64,000 bases of DNA from Chloroflexota bacterium (GTDB lineage: Bacteria; Chloroflexota; Limnocylindria; Limnocylindrales; CSP1-4), in the NCBI GenBank assembly GCA_026004015.1, contig BPIH01000008.1, forward strand, positions 1 to 64,000, written 5' to 3'. The notes under the pieces are model-generated. The model worked only from the letters and a program-made list of their open reading frames with translations, did no database searches and was not told the DNA's origin. Positions within the stretch are counted from its first letter, which is position 1. Each line of letters begins with the position of its first letter. The position numbers and the translations under genes are program-made. This document shows positions 28,840-38,034 of the stretch, piece by piece.

Positions 28840-30189
28840 CTAGAGGCCCTCCGGTCGCGTCGCCAGCGTCACCGACACCGTCAGCCGCTCCGCGCCCCGG
28901 AGGATCTCGAGGTGGACCGTCTGACCCGGCGAGAACTGCGTCAGCACGGCATCGAGCGGGTGTTCCGAGTCGAGCTTCACCCCCTCGACCGAGACGATGA
29001 TGTCGCCGGCCTGCAGTCCGGCCCGGGCCGCCGGACTCCCCGGCTCGACGGCCGGGAGCGTCCGCCCTGTGGAATCCGTTGCGTCGACGAGCAGGGCGCC
29101 CTCCTGGACCTGGAGGTTCTCCCGCTGGGCGACCTGGTAGTCGATGGTCTCGAAGCGGACCCCGATGTACGGCCGGGCGAGCGGCTCGCCCCGAAGCGCC
29201 TGCTCCATGATCGGCCGAGCGATGTTGATCGGGATGGCGAAGCCGATCCCCTCGGCGGCGGTAGCGATGGCCGTGTTGATGCCGATGACGTTGCCGGCGA
29301 GGTCGATGAGCGGACCGCCGCTGTTGCCGGGGTTGATGGCGGCATCGGTCTGGAGGAGGTTCGACAGTCGGCCTCCCGCGACCTGGATCGTTCGCCCCTT
29401 CGCCGAGAGGATGCCGGCCGTCACCGAGTTCGAGTACGTGCCGAGGGGGCTGCCGATGGCGATGAGCCGCTGGCCCACCTTCAGCTCGTCGGAGTTGCCG
29501 ATGGGGGCGGTCGGGAGCCCGGAGGCGTCGATCTTCACGATCGCCAGGTCGGTCAGGGTATCGATCCCGTAGATCCGGCCCTGGAACTGCCGACCATCCT
29601 TGAGCTCCACGACGAGCTCGTTCGCGCCGGCCACGACGTGGCGGTTCGTCAGGATCCAGCCGTTGGCGTCGTAGATGACGCCCGAGCCGACCCCCGTCTC
29701 GGGGATCGAGAACGGGTCGAAGGAGGTCGCCGTCGAGGTGATCCGGACGACCGCCGGGCCGACCTTCGCCGCGGCCTCGATGATGGCCGAGGATTCGTCG
29801 ATGACGATCGGCTGCCGAACGTTGACCTCGGAGGCGCCGGGGGACGCGGCCGGTACGGTCGCCGGCTGGCCGAGGGCACCGACCGCCGTCAGGGCCGCGA
29901 TGGTGCCGCCCGAGGCGAGGATGGCCGAGAAGAGGGAGGCGGCCAGGACGACGCCGATCGAGCTGCCACCGCGTGGCCGACCGTTGCCCCGCGCGTCCGC
30001 CGCCGGGAGGGCCTCGGCAGGCGGCATCCAGCTCGGCGGCGGCCCGGCCGGTTCGTGGGTCCAGGCCGAGCGCGGCCAGTCGCTCCGGCGGGCCGGCTCG
30101 GGGGAGTAGTGGCCCAGCGGCGCCCCGCCCGGATTCGGCGACGATCCGGTCTCGGTCGACGGCGTTCCAGAAGTCGGTTGCTCAGTCAT
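28840..30189 (-). CDS. membrane-anchored HtrA-type serine protease with PDZ domain
   Basis: The protein has 449 residues from ATG 30189. A Pro-rich cytoplasmic region of about 75 residues precedes one membrane helix (SIGVVLAASLFSAILASGGTIAALTAV). The trypsin-like domain follows with catalytic H184 (LTNRHVVAG), D214 (TLTDLAIVKI) and S290 (NPGNSGGPL). One PDZ domain ends the protein (VEPGSPAARAGLQAGDIIVSVEGV). It is a DegP/PepD-like envelope quality-control protease. It lies directly downstream of a response regulator and histidine kinase on the same strand, as in the actinobacterial MprAB-PepD arrangement. Confidence 0.9.
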   Translation of the reverse strand: MTEQPTSGTPSTETGSSPNPGGAPLGHYSPEPARRSDWPRSAWTHEPAGPPPSWMPPAEALPAADARGNGRPRGGSSIGVVLAASLFSAILASGGTIAALTAVGALGQPATVPAASPGASEVNVRQPIVIDESSAIIEAAAKVGPAVVRITSTATSFDPFSIPETGVGSGVIYDANGWILTNRHVVAGANELVVELKDGRQFQGRIYGIDTLTDLAIVKIDASGLPTAPIGNSDELKVGQRLIAIGSPLGTYSNSVTAGILSAKGRTIQVAGGRLSNLLQTDAAINPGNSGGPLIDLAGNVIGINTAIATAAEGIGFAIPINIARPIMEQALRGEPLARPYIGVRFETIDYQVAQRENLQVQEGALLVDATDSTGRTLPAVEPGSPAARAGLQAGDIIVSVEGVKLDSEHPLDAVLTQFSPGQTVHLEILRGAERLTVSVTLATRPEGL

Positions 30190-30277
30190 CGTTGTGGTGG
30201 ACCTCGACGATGGGCGACCCGCCCGCCGGCACGAGCACCGGGGCGCGGTCGCCGAGATGGTGTTCAGCAACGATCAT
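30182..30277 (-). CDS. possible 31-residue leader ORF before the HtrA gene
   Basis: ATG 30277 opens a 31-codon frame (MIVAEHHLGDRAPVLVPAGG...) with GC-rich third positions. It ends at 30182, overlapping the protease ATG 30189 in another frame. It fills most of the 101-base gap between the kinase and protease genes. It could couple protease translation, or be chance; no homologue is known to me. Confidence 0.3.
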   Translation of the reverse strand: MIVAEHHLGDRAPVLVPAGGSPIVEVHHNDD

Positions 30278-30290
30278 GCTTGATCTCGAT

Positions 30291-32162
30291 TCATCGATGA
30301 CGCTGAGAGGATGAAGTTTTCGCGACCCGTTCTTCGATCTCGTCGCCGGTGACGTTCGCCGGGCTCGCCGGCGCGCTCGCTGGCTCACGATCGGTCGCCT
30401 CGGGGGCGGGCCGGGTCGCCGGCGACGGTGGCGGCTCGGTTCGATCATCCGGGCGAGATCGATCCGCCCGGGCTGCCGCGGCGTCGGCAGGATGCTCTGC
30501 CCCCTTTGCCCCCTCAGTCCCTTCCGCCTCCTCCGACCCCGAAGCGGGCGACCCCGGCGCCAGTTCCCGGAGCGCACCCTCCAGCGCTCCCCGCGGAGGA
30601 CCGGAGAGCGCCCCATCGGCCCCGGGGACGACAGCCGTCCGCGGATCCCGTGGCAGCCAGACTCGGAAGGTCGAGCCGACGCCGAGTCGGCTCTCGACGC
30701 TGATCCGGCCGCCGTGCATGTCGACGATCGACTTGACGATGGCGAGGCCGAGGCCGCTGCCGCTGCTCCTCGCCTCGCTCGCCCGCGTGCCCCGATAGAA
30801 GCGGTCGAAGATCCGCGGCAGCTCCGAGGCGTCGATGCCGACGCCCGTGTCACGGACCTCGAGGAGGGCGCCGTCGCGGTGGGGGGCCAGGCGAACCTCC
30901 ACCGAGCCGCCCCGGGGCGTGAACTTCAGGGCGTTCCCGACGAGGTTCGCCACGACCTGGCCGATCCGCTGCGGATCGTGCCGCACCCGGAGCGGGTCCT
31001 CCGGGAGGTGGAGGCCGAGGTGGATCCCCCGGCGCCGAGCCGCCGCGTCGGCCTGCTCCACGGCCGACTCGACACAGGCCCGCAGGTCCTCCGGCCGGAG
31101 ATCGAGCTCGAGGAGCCCCGACTCGAGCTTCGACAGCTCGAGGAGGTTCTGGGCCAGCCAGTCGAGCCGCTCGAGCTGCCCCCGAGACGATTCGAGGAAC
31201 TCGGCCCGCGCGTCGGGATCCGCGCCGGCCGGACCCTGGAGGAGCTCGATGAAGGTGCGCAGGGCGGCGATGGGCGTCCGGAGTTCGTGGGAGACGTCGG
31301 CCAGGAAGTCGCGGCTCCGGTCGCGATCGCGGCGGATGATCTCGACGCTCTCCTCGAGCCGCGCGGCCATGGCGTTGAACTGGCGGGCGAGCTCGGCGAT
31401 CTCGGCGCTGCCGGCCCCCGCGTACGGTGGCGGGACCCGGCTCGAGAGGTCTCCCTCGGCCAGGCGCCGGGCGGCTTCGGTAAGGCGGCGGAGGGGCGTC
31501 GCGAAGCGATCGGCGAGGATCGCCGCCACGACGACCGAGAGGCCGAGGGCGACGAAGGCGATGGCGACGAGGAGGCCGGTGACGGTGGCGATCGTCGTCT
31601 GGCGGAGGGTGTACGGGTTGGCGAGGGTGATCTCGAGACCGTAGGCCCAGGGACCCTGCTGGACGATGTCGGCCACGGTCACCGTCGTCGATTCGCGTCG
31701 GAGGCCCGGCGCCGGCTCCGCCGACAGGCTCGCCCGGAAGGTGCCCGTCGGCGCCGGGATGACGGTGACGCCGCTCGGCTCGAGGACGGCGACCCCGAGT
31801 CGAACCTCGACGTCGGCCTGGGCGATCCGGTCGGCGATGATCTGGAGGCCGAGGGTGGCCATCGCCGCTTCGACGGCCGGGTTCAGCTCCCCGCGCTCGT
31901 CGACGACGGGAGCCACCCCGGCCGCCCGGTTCACCGTGCCGACGACGACGTCCCGCACCGTCCGGGCTCGGGCTGCCAGATCGACCTGGGCCTGGTCGCG
32001 GAAGTACTCGTCGAGGCGGTTGACGACGACGCCCGACACGAGGAGGAGGGTCAGGGCGGTGACGCTGATGAAGCCGAGGGCGAGCCGCGCCTGGAAGGAG
32101 CGAGGGACGATCCGGCGGAGCCGTCCGAGCCGACCGAGTCGGAACGACCGACGCTCGGCCAT
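30291..32162 (-). CDS. sensor histidine kinase
   Basis: The protein has 623 residues. It has an N-terminal membrane helix (ARLALGFISVTALTLLLVSGVVV), an extracytoplasmic domain of about 140 residues, and a second helix (TIATVTGLLVAIAFVALGLSVVVAAIL). HAMP follows (RLTEAARRLAEGDLSSRV), then the HisKA phosphoacceptor H292 (FLADVSHELRTPIAAL). The HATPase boxes are NLVGNALKF, DTGVGI and SGSGLGLAIVKSIVDMHGG. A roughly 100-residue low-complexity Glu/Ala/Pro tail after the catalytic domain is unusual. It starts 7 bases after the regulator stop; together they form a two-component system, likely for envelope stress. Confidence 0.92.
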   Translation of the reverse strand: MAERRSFRLGRLGRLRRIVPRSFQARLALGFISVTALTLLLVSGVVVNRLDEYFRDQAQVDLAARARTVRDVVVGTVNRAAGVAPVVDERGELNPAVEAAMATLGLQIIADRIAQADVEVRLGVAVLEPSGVTVIPAPTGTFRASLSAEPAPGLRRESTTVTVADIVQQGPWAYGLEITLANPYTLRQTTIATVTGLLVAIAFVALGLSVVVAAILADRFATPLRRLTEAARRLAEGDLSSRVPPPYAGAGSAEIAELARQFNAMAARLEESVEIIRRDRDRSRDFLADVSHELRTPIAALRTFIELLQGPAGADPDARAEFLESSRGQLERLDWLAQNLLELSKLESGLLELDLRPEDLRACVESAVEQADAAARRRGIHLGLHLPEDPLRVRHDPQRIGQVVANLVGNALKFTPRGGSVEVRLAPHRDGALLEVRDTGVGIDASELPRIFDRFYRGTRASEARSSGSGLGLAIVKSIVDMHGGRISVESRLGVGSTFRVWLPRDPRTAVVPGADGALSGPPRGALEGALRELAPGSPASGSEEAEGTEGAKGAEHPADAAAARADRSRPDDRTEPPPSPATRPAPEATDREPASAPASPANVTGDEIEERVAKTSSSQRHR

Positions 32163-32169
32163 CGTCGCC

Positions 32170-32868
32170 TCAGCGCTCGGCGAAGGCGTAGCCGACGCCG
32201 CGCACGGTCAGCACGAACTGGGGAGCCGACGGATCGTCCTCGATCTTGTCCCGGAGGTGGCTGACGTGGACGTTGATCGTCTTCTCGTCCTGGTCGAGGG
32301 CCTCGTAGTCGCGGAGGAGCTCGAGGAGCTCGCGGCGGGTGAAGACCCGGCCCGGTCGGCTGGCGAGGTGACGGAGGATCTCGAACTCCGTCGCCGTGAG
32401 GCTGATCCGCCGGTTGCCGCGCTGGACCCGGCGCCGCTCGAGGTCGATGACGAGGTCGCGGTGCCGAATGACCCGCCCGCCGGCGGCATCGGCGAGATCG
32501 CCGTACGCGCGGCGGATGAGGGCCTTGATCCGGCTCATGAGCTCGCGGAGGCTGAAGGGCTTCGTCACGTAGTCGTCGGCCCCGAGCTCGAGGCCGACGA
32601 CCTTGTCGAATTCGTCGTCCCGGGCGGTGAGGACGAGCACGGGGGCCTTCGAGCCGGCCGCCCGCAGCCGACGGAGGACGTCGAAGCCGTCCATGCCCGG
32701 CAGGCGCAGGTCGAGGACGATGACGTCGGGCGCCTGGCTCGTGGCGAACTCGAGGCCTTCCTCTCCCGAGCGGGCGACGGCCACCGTATAGCCCTCCTGC
32801 TGGAGGGCGTACTGGATGCCTCGGGCGACGGCGTGCTCGTCTTCGACGATCAGGACGGTCGCGCTCAT
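32170..32868 (-). CDS. OmpR/PhoB-family response regulator
   Basis: The 232-residue protein has a receiver domain with acidic pocket E9-D10-E11, phosphoacceptor D53 (VIVLDLRLPGMDG), T81 and K103 (VTKPFSLREL). A C-terminal winged helix follows (ISLTATEFEILRHLASRPGRVFTRRELLELL, then TINVHVSHLRDKIEDDP and LTVRGVGYAF). Partner of the kinase immediately downstream; HtrA is the likely target. It is divergent from rplY with 86 bases between starts. Confidence 0.94.
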   Translation of the reverse strand: MSATVLIVEDEHAVARGIQYALQQEGYTVAVARSGEEGLEFATSQAPDVIVLDLRLPGMDGFDVLRRLRAAGSKAPVLVLTARDDEFDKVVGLELGADDYVTKPFSLRELMSRIKALIRRAYGDLADAAGGRVIRHRDLVIDLERRRVQRGNRRISLTATEFEILRHLASRPGRVFTRRELLELLRDYEALDQDEKTINVHVSHLRDKIEDDPSAPQFVLTVRGVGYAFAER

Positions 32869-32876
32869 CGCCGAAG

Positions 32877-32882
32877 ATCGTA
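32877..32882 (-). promoter_or_regulatory. -10 box giving a leaderless transcript of the response regulator
   Basis: TACGAT on the minus strand (32882 to 32877) is followed after 8 bases by ATG 32868. Confidence 0.45.
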
Positions 32883-32941
32883 CACCCGGGGATCGGGAGC
32901 GCTCGGCGCCCAGCCAGGCCCGGTCGCCCGCCACCCTGTGG

Positions 32942-32947
32942 TACGGT
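32942..32947 (+). promoter_or_regulatory. -10 box giving a leaderless rplY transcript
   Basis: TACGGT (32942-32947) is followed after 7 bases by GTG 32955. No Shine-Dalgarno sequence separates them. Confidence 0.45.
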
Positions 32948-32954
32948 AGTTGCC

Positions 32955-33623
32955 GTGAGCAGCGATCGACCCGTCCTCACCGCGACCCGTCGCGAGGTGA
33001 CCGGCAAGGCGGTCGCCCGCCTCCGCCGCGCCGGCCAGCTCCCGGCGGTCGCCTACGGCCACCACGAGCCGTCGACGAACCTCGTCGTCGACGCCCATGC
33101 CTTCGAGCAGCTTCGGCGCCACGTCGGGCCGAACACGCTCATCGACCTCGCCATCGACGGCAAGAAGCCGAAGCCGGCCCTCGTCCACGGCGTCCAGATC
33201 CACCCGATCACCCGGCGACCGCTGCACGTCGACTTCCTCCTCGTCACCATGACCGAGGAGCTCACCGTCGACGTGCCCCTCGTCCCGGTCGGTGAGTCTC
33301 CGGCCGTCGAGCTCCACGGCGGAACCCTCCTCCAGCTCGTGGACTCCATCAAGGTTCGGGCACGGCCCGACCACCTGCCCCAGGAGATCGCCCTGCCGGC
33401 CGAGCGCCTGGTCGACTTCGAGACCGTGCTCCACGTCCGCGATCTTGCCGTTCCGGCAGGAGTGACGGTCCTCACCGATCCCGACGAGGTCGTGGCCAAG
33501 GTCGCGCCGCCGCGGGTCGAGGCCGTGCCCGAGGCGGCTCCCGAGGCGGCCCCAGCCGAAGCCGCGGCCCCCGCCGGCGAACCGCGCGAAGGGGCCGAAG
33601 GGACGGCCAGCGAAGCCGACTAG
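32955..33623 (+). CDS. rplY: 50S ribosomal protein L25 / general stress protein Ctc
   Basis: It binds 5S rRNA in the large ribosomal subunit. The 222-residue protein has the L25 N-terminal domain (TATRREVTGKAVARLRRAGQLPAVAYGHH) and RPLHVDFLLV. The C-terminal TL5/Ctc domain follows (VDVPLVPVGESPAVELHGGTLLQLVDSIKVRA, then LPQEIALPAERLVDFETVLHVRDLAVP). A Pro/Ala/Glu-rich tail ends the protein. GTG 32955 gives the normal N-terminus. It converges with the methyltransferase gene that ends at 33689. Confidence 0.94.
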   Translation: MSSDRPVLTATRREVTGKAVARLRRAGQLPAVAYGHHEPSTNLVVDAHAFEQLRRHVGPNTLIDLAIDGKKPKPALVHGVQIHPITRRPLHVDFLLVTMTEELTVDVPLVPVGESPAVELHGGTLLQLVDSIKVRARPDHLPQEIALPAERLVDFETVLHVRDLAVPAGVTVLTDPDEVVAKVAPPRVEAVPEAAPEAAPAEAAAPAGEPREGAEGTASEAD

Positions 33624-33688
33624 CGCCCCCGCTGGCGGCCCAGCTGACGCCCGAGCTGAGGCGCCGCCTGAGGCGAGGCGAAGCCGCC

Positions 33689-34516
33689 CTATCCCCGTCG
33701 CCCGAAGGCGTACACGATGGGCGCTCGCCAGGCGAAGGCCTCGGCCGGCAGCCGGCGAAGCTTCGCCGCCACGGTCTCCCGGAGACGGGTTCGCTCGGCC
33801 GGCCGCAGGCTTTCGAAGAGGTCCCACTCGTCGTAGGCCTCGAGGAACTCGAGGTACGAGGTAGCGTCCCAGCGGTATTCGAGCCAGTCGGCGCGTGCCC
33901 GGACCGACCGGAAGCCGGCCCGCCGGAGCTGCGCGGCGGCAGCGGCCGGGGATGCGACGTCGCCGCTCCGAGGGAGCATCTCGGCCGCCTCCCCTTCGTC
34001 GAGCCCGAGCTCCTCGATGGCCTCGTCGAAGGCGGCCTGGGGCGCGAAGGTGTCGGCCGCCTCGAGCCAGGTGACGTAACCGCACCAGCCGCCGGGCCGG
34101 AGGACCCGGTGCGCTTCGCGAAGGACGCGCAAGCGGTTCGGGACGAGCTGGAGGACGAAGGAGGACACGACGAGGTCGAAGGTCTGGTCGGGGAAGGGCA
34201 GCTGCTCGGCGAGGCCGGTGACGAGGCGGATGCGGGCCCGCGTCGGCAGGTCGAAGCGGGCCGTCGCCGCTCGCTCGGCGATCGCGAGCATCCCCGCCGA
34301 ACCGTCGAGCCCGACGACCTCCGCCGCCGGCCAGCAGGAGAGCGCTTCGAGGGCGAGGGCCCCGGTTCCGGTACCGACGTCGAGGATTCGGCTCGCCCCG
34401 GGGGCGAGAGCGGTGAGGTCGTCGAGGAGGCGGCGCCCGCTCGCGGCGAGGACGGGCGCCCACCAGCGCTCGTAGCGGGTGGCCGCCCGATCGTATCGTT
34501 CGGCCATGGTCGTCAT
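33689..34516 (-). CDS. class I SAM-dependent methyltransferase
   Basis: The protein has 275 residues. ATG 34516 is preferred because GGAGGGG lies just upstream; a second ATG is at 34507. Motif I RILDVGTGTGALALEAL, motif II AEVVGLDGSAGMLAIAE, LVTGLAEQLPFPDQTFDLVVSSFVLQLV and EAHRVLRPGGWCGYVTWL are canonical for UbiE/Methyltransf_11 enzymes. The C-terminal half (EYRWDATSYLEFLEAYDEWDLF) is a less conserved lid. Substrate unknown. It is divergent from the malic enzyme gene across about 290 bases in which no clear promoter was found. Confidence 0.85.
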   Translation of the reverse strand: MTTMAERYDRAATRYERWWAPVLAASGRRLLDDLTALAPGASRILDVGTGTGALALEALSCWPAAEVVGLDGSAGMLAIAERAATARFDLPTRARIRLVTGLAEQLPFPDQTFDLVVSSFVLQLVPNRLRVLREAHRVLRPGGWCGYVTWLEAADTFAPQAAFDEAIEELGLDEGEAAEMLPRSGDVASPAAAAAQLRRAGFRSVRARADWLEYRWDATSYLEFLEAYDEWDLFESLRPAERTRLRETVAAKLRRLPAEAFAWRAPIVYAFGRRG

Positions 34517-34807
34517 GAGCCCCTCCGCGCCGCGGCCCACCCCGTTTCCTGCGGCCGGCATGGCCCGGGCCGCTCGACCGAATGGTGCCACAGTGGCTGG
34601 CTCCGCGGGGCACGACGGCGCCGGCCCAACCGCCCCGGGTCCGACCGCTCGCTTCGCTGCCGTACTCCAACTTCGGGCCATTCGGCCCGGTGGTCGACGG
34701 CGTCGAGCGCCTGGATCGCCGACCGTGAACCTGGCATCCTTCGCGACACGAGCAGCGGATCCGAATCACGCGGACCCGATCGGCCCGAGCACCGATCAGG
34801 AGGCGCC

Positions 34808-36559
34808 ATGCGCGGCCACGCACCGAGCCATCCGGAGCGCACCCTCCGCCTACCCCTCCCTGCCCTCGAAGCCCTCGTCGCGGGTCGTGGACCCGTCCCG
34901 GTCCGGCAGCGCGGCGAGGCGCTCCTCGCCGAACCCCTCCTGAACAAGGACTCGGCCTTCAGTGAGACCGAGCGCGAACAGCTCGGGCTCCGTGGGCTCC
35001 TGCCCCCGGGCGTCCTCACGATCGACGACCAGGTCGCCCTCGAGCTCGAGCACGTCCGGCGCAAGCCCGATCCCCTCGAGAAGTACATCGGTCTCGCCGC
35101 CCTCCAGGATCGGAACGAGACCCTCTTCTATCGGGTCCTGAGCGAGCACCTCGAGGAGTTCATGCCGATCGTCTATACGCCGACCGTGGGGCGGGCCTGC
35201 CAGGAATTCAGCCACATCCTTCGGCGCCCGCGCGGGCTCTGGATCACCCCCGACGATGTCGACCGCATCCCGACCCTCCTGCGGAACGCCGGCCGGGCCG
35301 ACATCCGCCTCGTCGTCGTCACCGACAACGAGCGGATCCTCGGGCTCGGCGATCAGGGGGCGGGTGGAATGGGGATCCCGATCGGCAAGCTCGCCCTCTA
35401 CACGGCGGCGGCCGGCATCCACCCGGCCCTCACCTTGCCCGTCTCCCTCGACGTCGGGACGGATCGCCGGGAGCTCCTCGACGACCCCTACTACGTCGGC
35501 TGGCGAGGGCAGCGGCTGCGGGGGGACGCCTACGACGCCGTCGTCGAGGCCTTCGTGACGGGTCTCGCCGAGGTCTACCCGCGGGCCCTCGTCCAGTGGG
35601 AGGACTTCAAGCAGCACAACGCCCTCCGTCTCCTCGACCGCTATCGCTGGCGCCGGCCCTCTTTCAACGACGACATCCAGGGAACCGGGGCCGTCGCCCT
35701 GGCCGGCATCCTGGCCGCTCTTCGGCGCCGGGGCGGTCGGCTCGCCGACGAGCGGATCCTCCTCGTCGGGGCCGGGGCGGCGGGGGTCGGGATCGCCCGG
35801 CTCCTCACCGCCCGCCTCGCCGCCGACGGTCTCGATCCCTCGGCTGCCCGGAGGGTCATCGTCCTCGTCGACTCCCGTGGCCTCGTCTTCGAGGGGCGCG
35901 AGGGCGTCGGCCCGGACAAGGCGCCGTTCGCCCAGCCGACCGACAGGCTCGAGGCGTGGGGGCTCGCCGAAGACGACCTGCGCGACCTGACCGCCATCGT
36001 TCGGGCCGTCCGACCGACGACCCTCATCGGGACGAGCGGGCGCCCCGGGGCGTTCTCCGAGTCGGTGATCCGGGAGATGGCCGCGGCGACTCCGGAGCCG
36101 CTCGTCATGCCGCTCTCGAACCCGACGGCGAACGCCGAGGCGACCCCGGCCGACATCCTCGCCTGGTCCGGCGGGCGAGCCCTCGTCGCCACGGGCAGCC
36201 CCTTCGATCCGGTCGTTCTCGACGGTCAGGTCCGTCCCATCGGACAGGCGAACAACGTCTTCGTCTTTCCGGGGATCGGCCTCGGGGTCATCGTCGCCGA
36301 GGCGCAGGTCGTGCCGGACGCCGCCTTCCTCGTCGCCGCCGAGACCCTCGCCGGGCTCGTCTCACCGGAGCGACTGGCGGCAGGCGCGCTCTTCCCGGCC
36401 ATCGGCGAGCTGCGGTCCGTGGCCCGGTCCATCGCCGTCGCCGTCGTGCGGCGGCTCCGGGACGACGGCTTCGGTCGGCCGATCCCGGACGACGAGGTCG
36501 AGTCGGCCGTCGACGCGGCGATGTGGACGCCGGCCTACCTCCCGTACGTGCCGGCCTGA
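34808..36559 (+). CDS. NAD-dependent malic enzyme (oxaloacetate-decarboxylating)
   Basis: It oxidatively decarboxylates malate to pyruvate. AGGAGG (34798-34803) stands 4 bases before ATG 34808. At 583 residues it belongs to the large malic enzyme class. Motifs: LGLRGLLPPGV, FMPIVYTPTVGRACQEFS (catalytic Tyr), RILGLGDQGAGGMGIPIGKLALYTA, FNDDIQGTGAVALAGI (metal and active site), LLVGAGAAGVGIARLL (NAD site), GRPGAFSESVIREMA, LSNPTANAEATP and NVFVFPGIGLG. It is complete and probably anaplerotic or gluconeogenic. Confidence 0.94.
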   Translation: MRGHAPSHPERTLRLPLPALEALVAGRGPVPVRQRGEALLAEPLLNKDSAFSETEREQLGLRGLLPPGVLTIDDQVALELEHVRRKPDPLEKYIGLAALQDRNETLFYRVLSEHLEEFMPIVYTPTVGRACQEFSHILRRPRGLWITPDDVDRIPTLLRNAGRADIRLVVVTDNERILGLGDQGAGGMGIPIGKLALYTAAAGIHPALTLPVSLDVGTDRRELLDDPYYVGWRGQRLRGDAYDAVVEAFVTGLAEVYPRALVQWEDFKQHNALRLLDRYRWRRPSFNDDIQGTGAVALAGILAALRRRGGRLADERILLVGAGAAGVGIARLLTARLAADGLDPSAARRVIVLVDSRGLVFEGREGVGPDKAPFAQPTDRLEAWGLAEDDLRDLTAIVRAVRPTTLIGTSGRPGAFSESVIREMAAATPEPLVMPLSNPTANAEATPADILAWSGGRALVATGSPFDPVVLDGQVRPIGQANNVFVFPGIGLGVIVAEAQVVPDAAFLVAAETLAGLVSPERLAAGALFPAIGELRSVARSIAVAVVRRLRDDGFGRPIPDDEVESAVDAAMWTPAYLPYVPA

Positions 36560-36656
36560 GGCCTCCCTGCCGGGGGTCCTCCCGCCTGTGGCGCGGCCGG
36601 GCTTGACTCCCACGCGCCGGCGTCGCTGCGCAGCGGCCCGACGGACCAGGACGCGC

Positions 36657-36662
36657 TACCCT
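36657..36662 (+). promoter_or_regulatory. -10 box giving a leaderless ligase transcript
   Basis: TACCCT (36657-36662) is followed after 6 bases by ATG 36669, with no ribosome-binding site between. Confidence 0.45.
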
Positions 36663-36668
36663 GCCGCC

Positions 36669-37757
36669 ATGGATCTCCCCGTCCTGCCACCCGTCGAGCC
36701 GATGCTCGCCAAAGCCGTCGACGAGCTCCCGGCGGGCGGCGACTGGCTCTTCGAGCCGAAGTGGGACGGCTTCCGGGCCATCGTCTTTCGGGACGGTCCG
36801 GAGGTGCTCATCCAGTCCCGGGATCTGCGGCCCTTCGAGCGGTACTTTCCTGAGCTCCTCGATCCCCTCCGCGCCGCCCTTCCCGAGCGGGCCGTCGTCG
36901 ACGGCGAGATCGTCATCGCCCGCGACGCTCGCCTCGACTTCGAGGCCCTCCTCCTCCGCATCCACCCGGCCGCCTCGCGCGTCGCCCTCCTCGCCCGGGA
37001 GACCCCGGCCTCGTACGTCGCCTTCGACCTCCTCGCCCTCGGCGCCGAGGATCTTCGCCCCCGGCCGATGGCCGAGCGCCGGGCCCGGCTCGAGGCCGTC
37101 CTCGGCGACGCTCGGCCGCCGATCCACCTGACGCCGGCCACGACCGATCGGGGCACGGCGGCCGACTGGTTCGCCCGCTTCGAAGGCGCCGGCCTCGATG
37201 GGGTCGTCGCCAAGGGTCTCGCCGCGCCGTACCAGCCCGGGAAGCGGGCCATGCTGAAGATCAAGCACGCCCGGACGGCCGATTGCGTCGTGGCCGGCTT
37301 CCGATGGCACAAGAACGGGCCGGGGACCCACGTCGGGTCACTCCTCCTCGGGCTGTACGACGCCGAGGGTCGGCTCCATCACGTCGGGATCACCGCCTCC
37401 TTCACCTGGGAGCGACGGGCGGCCCTCGCCCGGGAGCTCGAGCCGCTGCGCGAGGGGGCGCTCGACAACCACCCCTGGAAGGAGTGGGCCGAGTGGGCCG
37501 GCTTCGGGGACGCCGAGGCATCGGGCCAGCGCCTGCCGGGGGCGATCTCGCGCTGGAGTCGGGGCAAGGACCTGTCCTGGGAGGCGCTCCGTCCCGAACG
37601 GGTCTGCGAGGTCGGCTACGACCACCTCCAGGGGATGCGGTTTCGGCACGCAACGACGTTCCGCCGCTGGCGGCCGGACAAGCCACCCGAGGCGTGCCGC
37701 TACGACCAGCTCGAGGTGACGCCGCCCTTCGAGATCGAGCGGATCTTCGGCCGCTGA
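36669..37757 (+). CDS. ATP-dependent DNA ligase (LigC/LigD ligase-domain type)
   Basis: The 362-residue protein has adenylation lysine K31 in EPKWDGFRA (motif I), RDLRPFERYFPEL (Ia), VVDGEIVI (III), YVAFDLLALG (IIIa), DGVVAKGLAAPYQPGKRAMLKIKHARTADCVV (IV-V) and an OB-fold with HVGSLLLGLYD and RFRHATTFRRWRPDK (VI). There is no polymerase or nuclease domain, so it corresponds to the separate ligase of bacterial end-joining or repair. A LigD-type polymerase is encoded convergently 274 bases downstream. No Ku gene is in the window. Confidence 0.9.
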   Translation: MDLPVLPPVEPMLAKAVDELPAGGDWLFEPKWDGFRAIVFRDGPEVLIQSRDLRPFERYFPELLDPLRAALPERAVVDGEIVIARDARLDFEALLLRIHPAASRVALLARETPASYVAFDLLALGAEDLRPRPMAERRARLEAVLGDARPPIHLTPATTDRGTAADWFARFEGAGLDGVVAKGLAAPYQPGKRAMLKIKHARTADCVVAGFRWHKNGPGTHVGSLLLGLYDAEGRLHHVGITASFTWERRAALARELEPLREGALDNHPWKEWAEWAGFGDAEASGQRLPGAISRWSRGKDLSWEALRPERVCEVGYDHLQGMRFRHATTFRRWRPDKPPEACRYDQLEVTPPFEIERIFGR

Positions 37758-37784
37758 CCCGCTGCGAGCCGGCGCCTCCGAGCC

Positions 37785-38034
37785 CTACCGGCCGCGCCGC
37801 CGGAACCGGGCGAGGAGGCCGCCCTTCGGTCGTTCGGTCGGCGCCTCTTCGGTCGGCGACTCCTCGGTCCCCGCCTCGTCGCTCGGCCCGGACGCGAGCG
37901 GGCAGTCGGCGGCGTGGGGCACGCCCTCCTCGACGGCGGCCCCGCAGTGCTGGCACCAGAGCGGCTCACCCCGTCGGTCTCGCTCGCCGTAGGTGGGGTA
38001 GATGAGTTCGTACGGCCTCGAGGTCGTCGCTCAT
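37785..38034 (-). CDS. small zinc-ribbon protein downstream of LigD polymerase, one frameshift
   Basis: ATG 38034 overlaps the polymerase stop (ATGA) and reads MSDDLEA. After a one-base surplus near 38012-38017 the protein continues YELIYPTYGERDRRGEPLWCQHCGAAVEEG, then HAADCPLASG, an acidic Glu/Thr stretch and a basic end LLARFRRRGR. The CxxC and a later Cys suggest a zinc ribbon. About 82 residues. Coupling to the polymerase suggests an accessory role in DNA repair, by context only. Confidence 0.55.

Noticed and set aside
34109-34807. N-terminal extension of malic enzyme in the same frame
   Set aside because: It is antisense to the methyltransferase gene, and AGGAGG 4 bases before ATG 34808 marks the real start.
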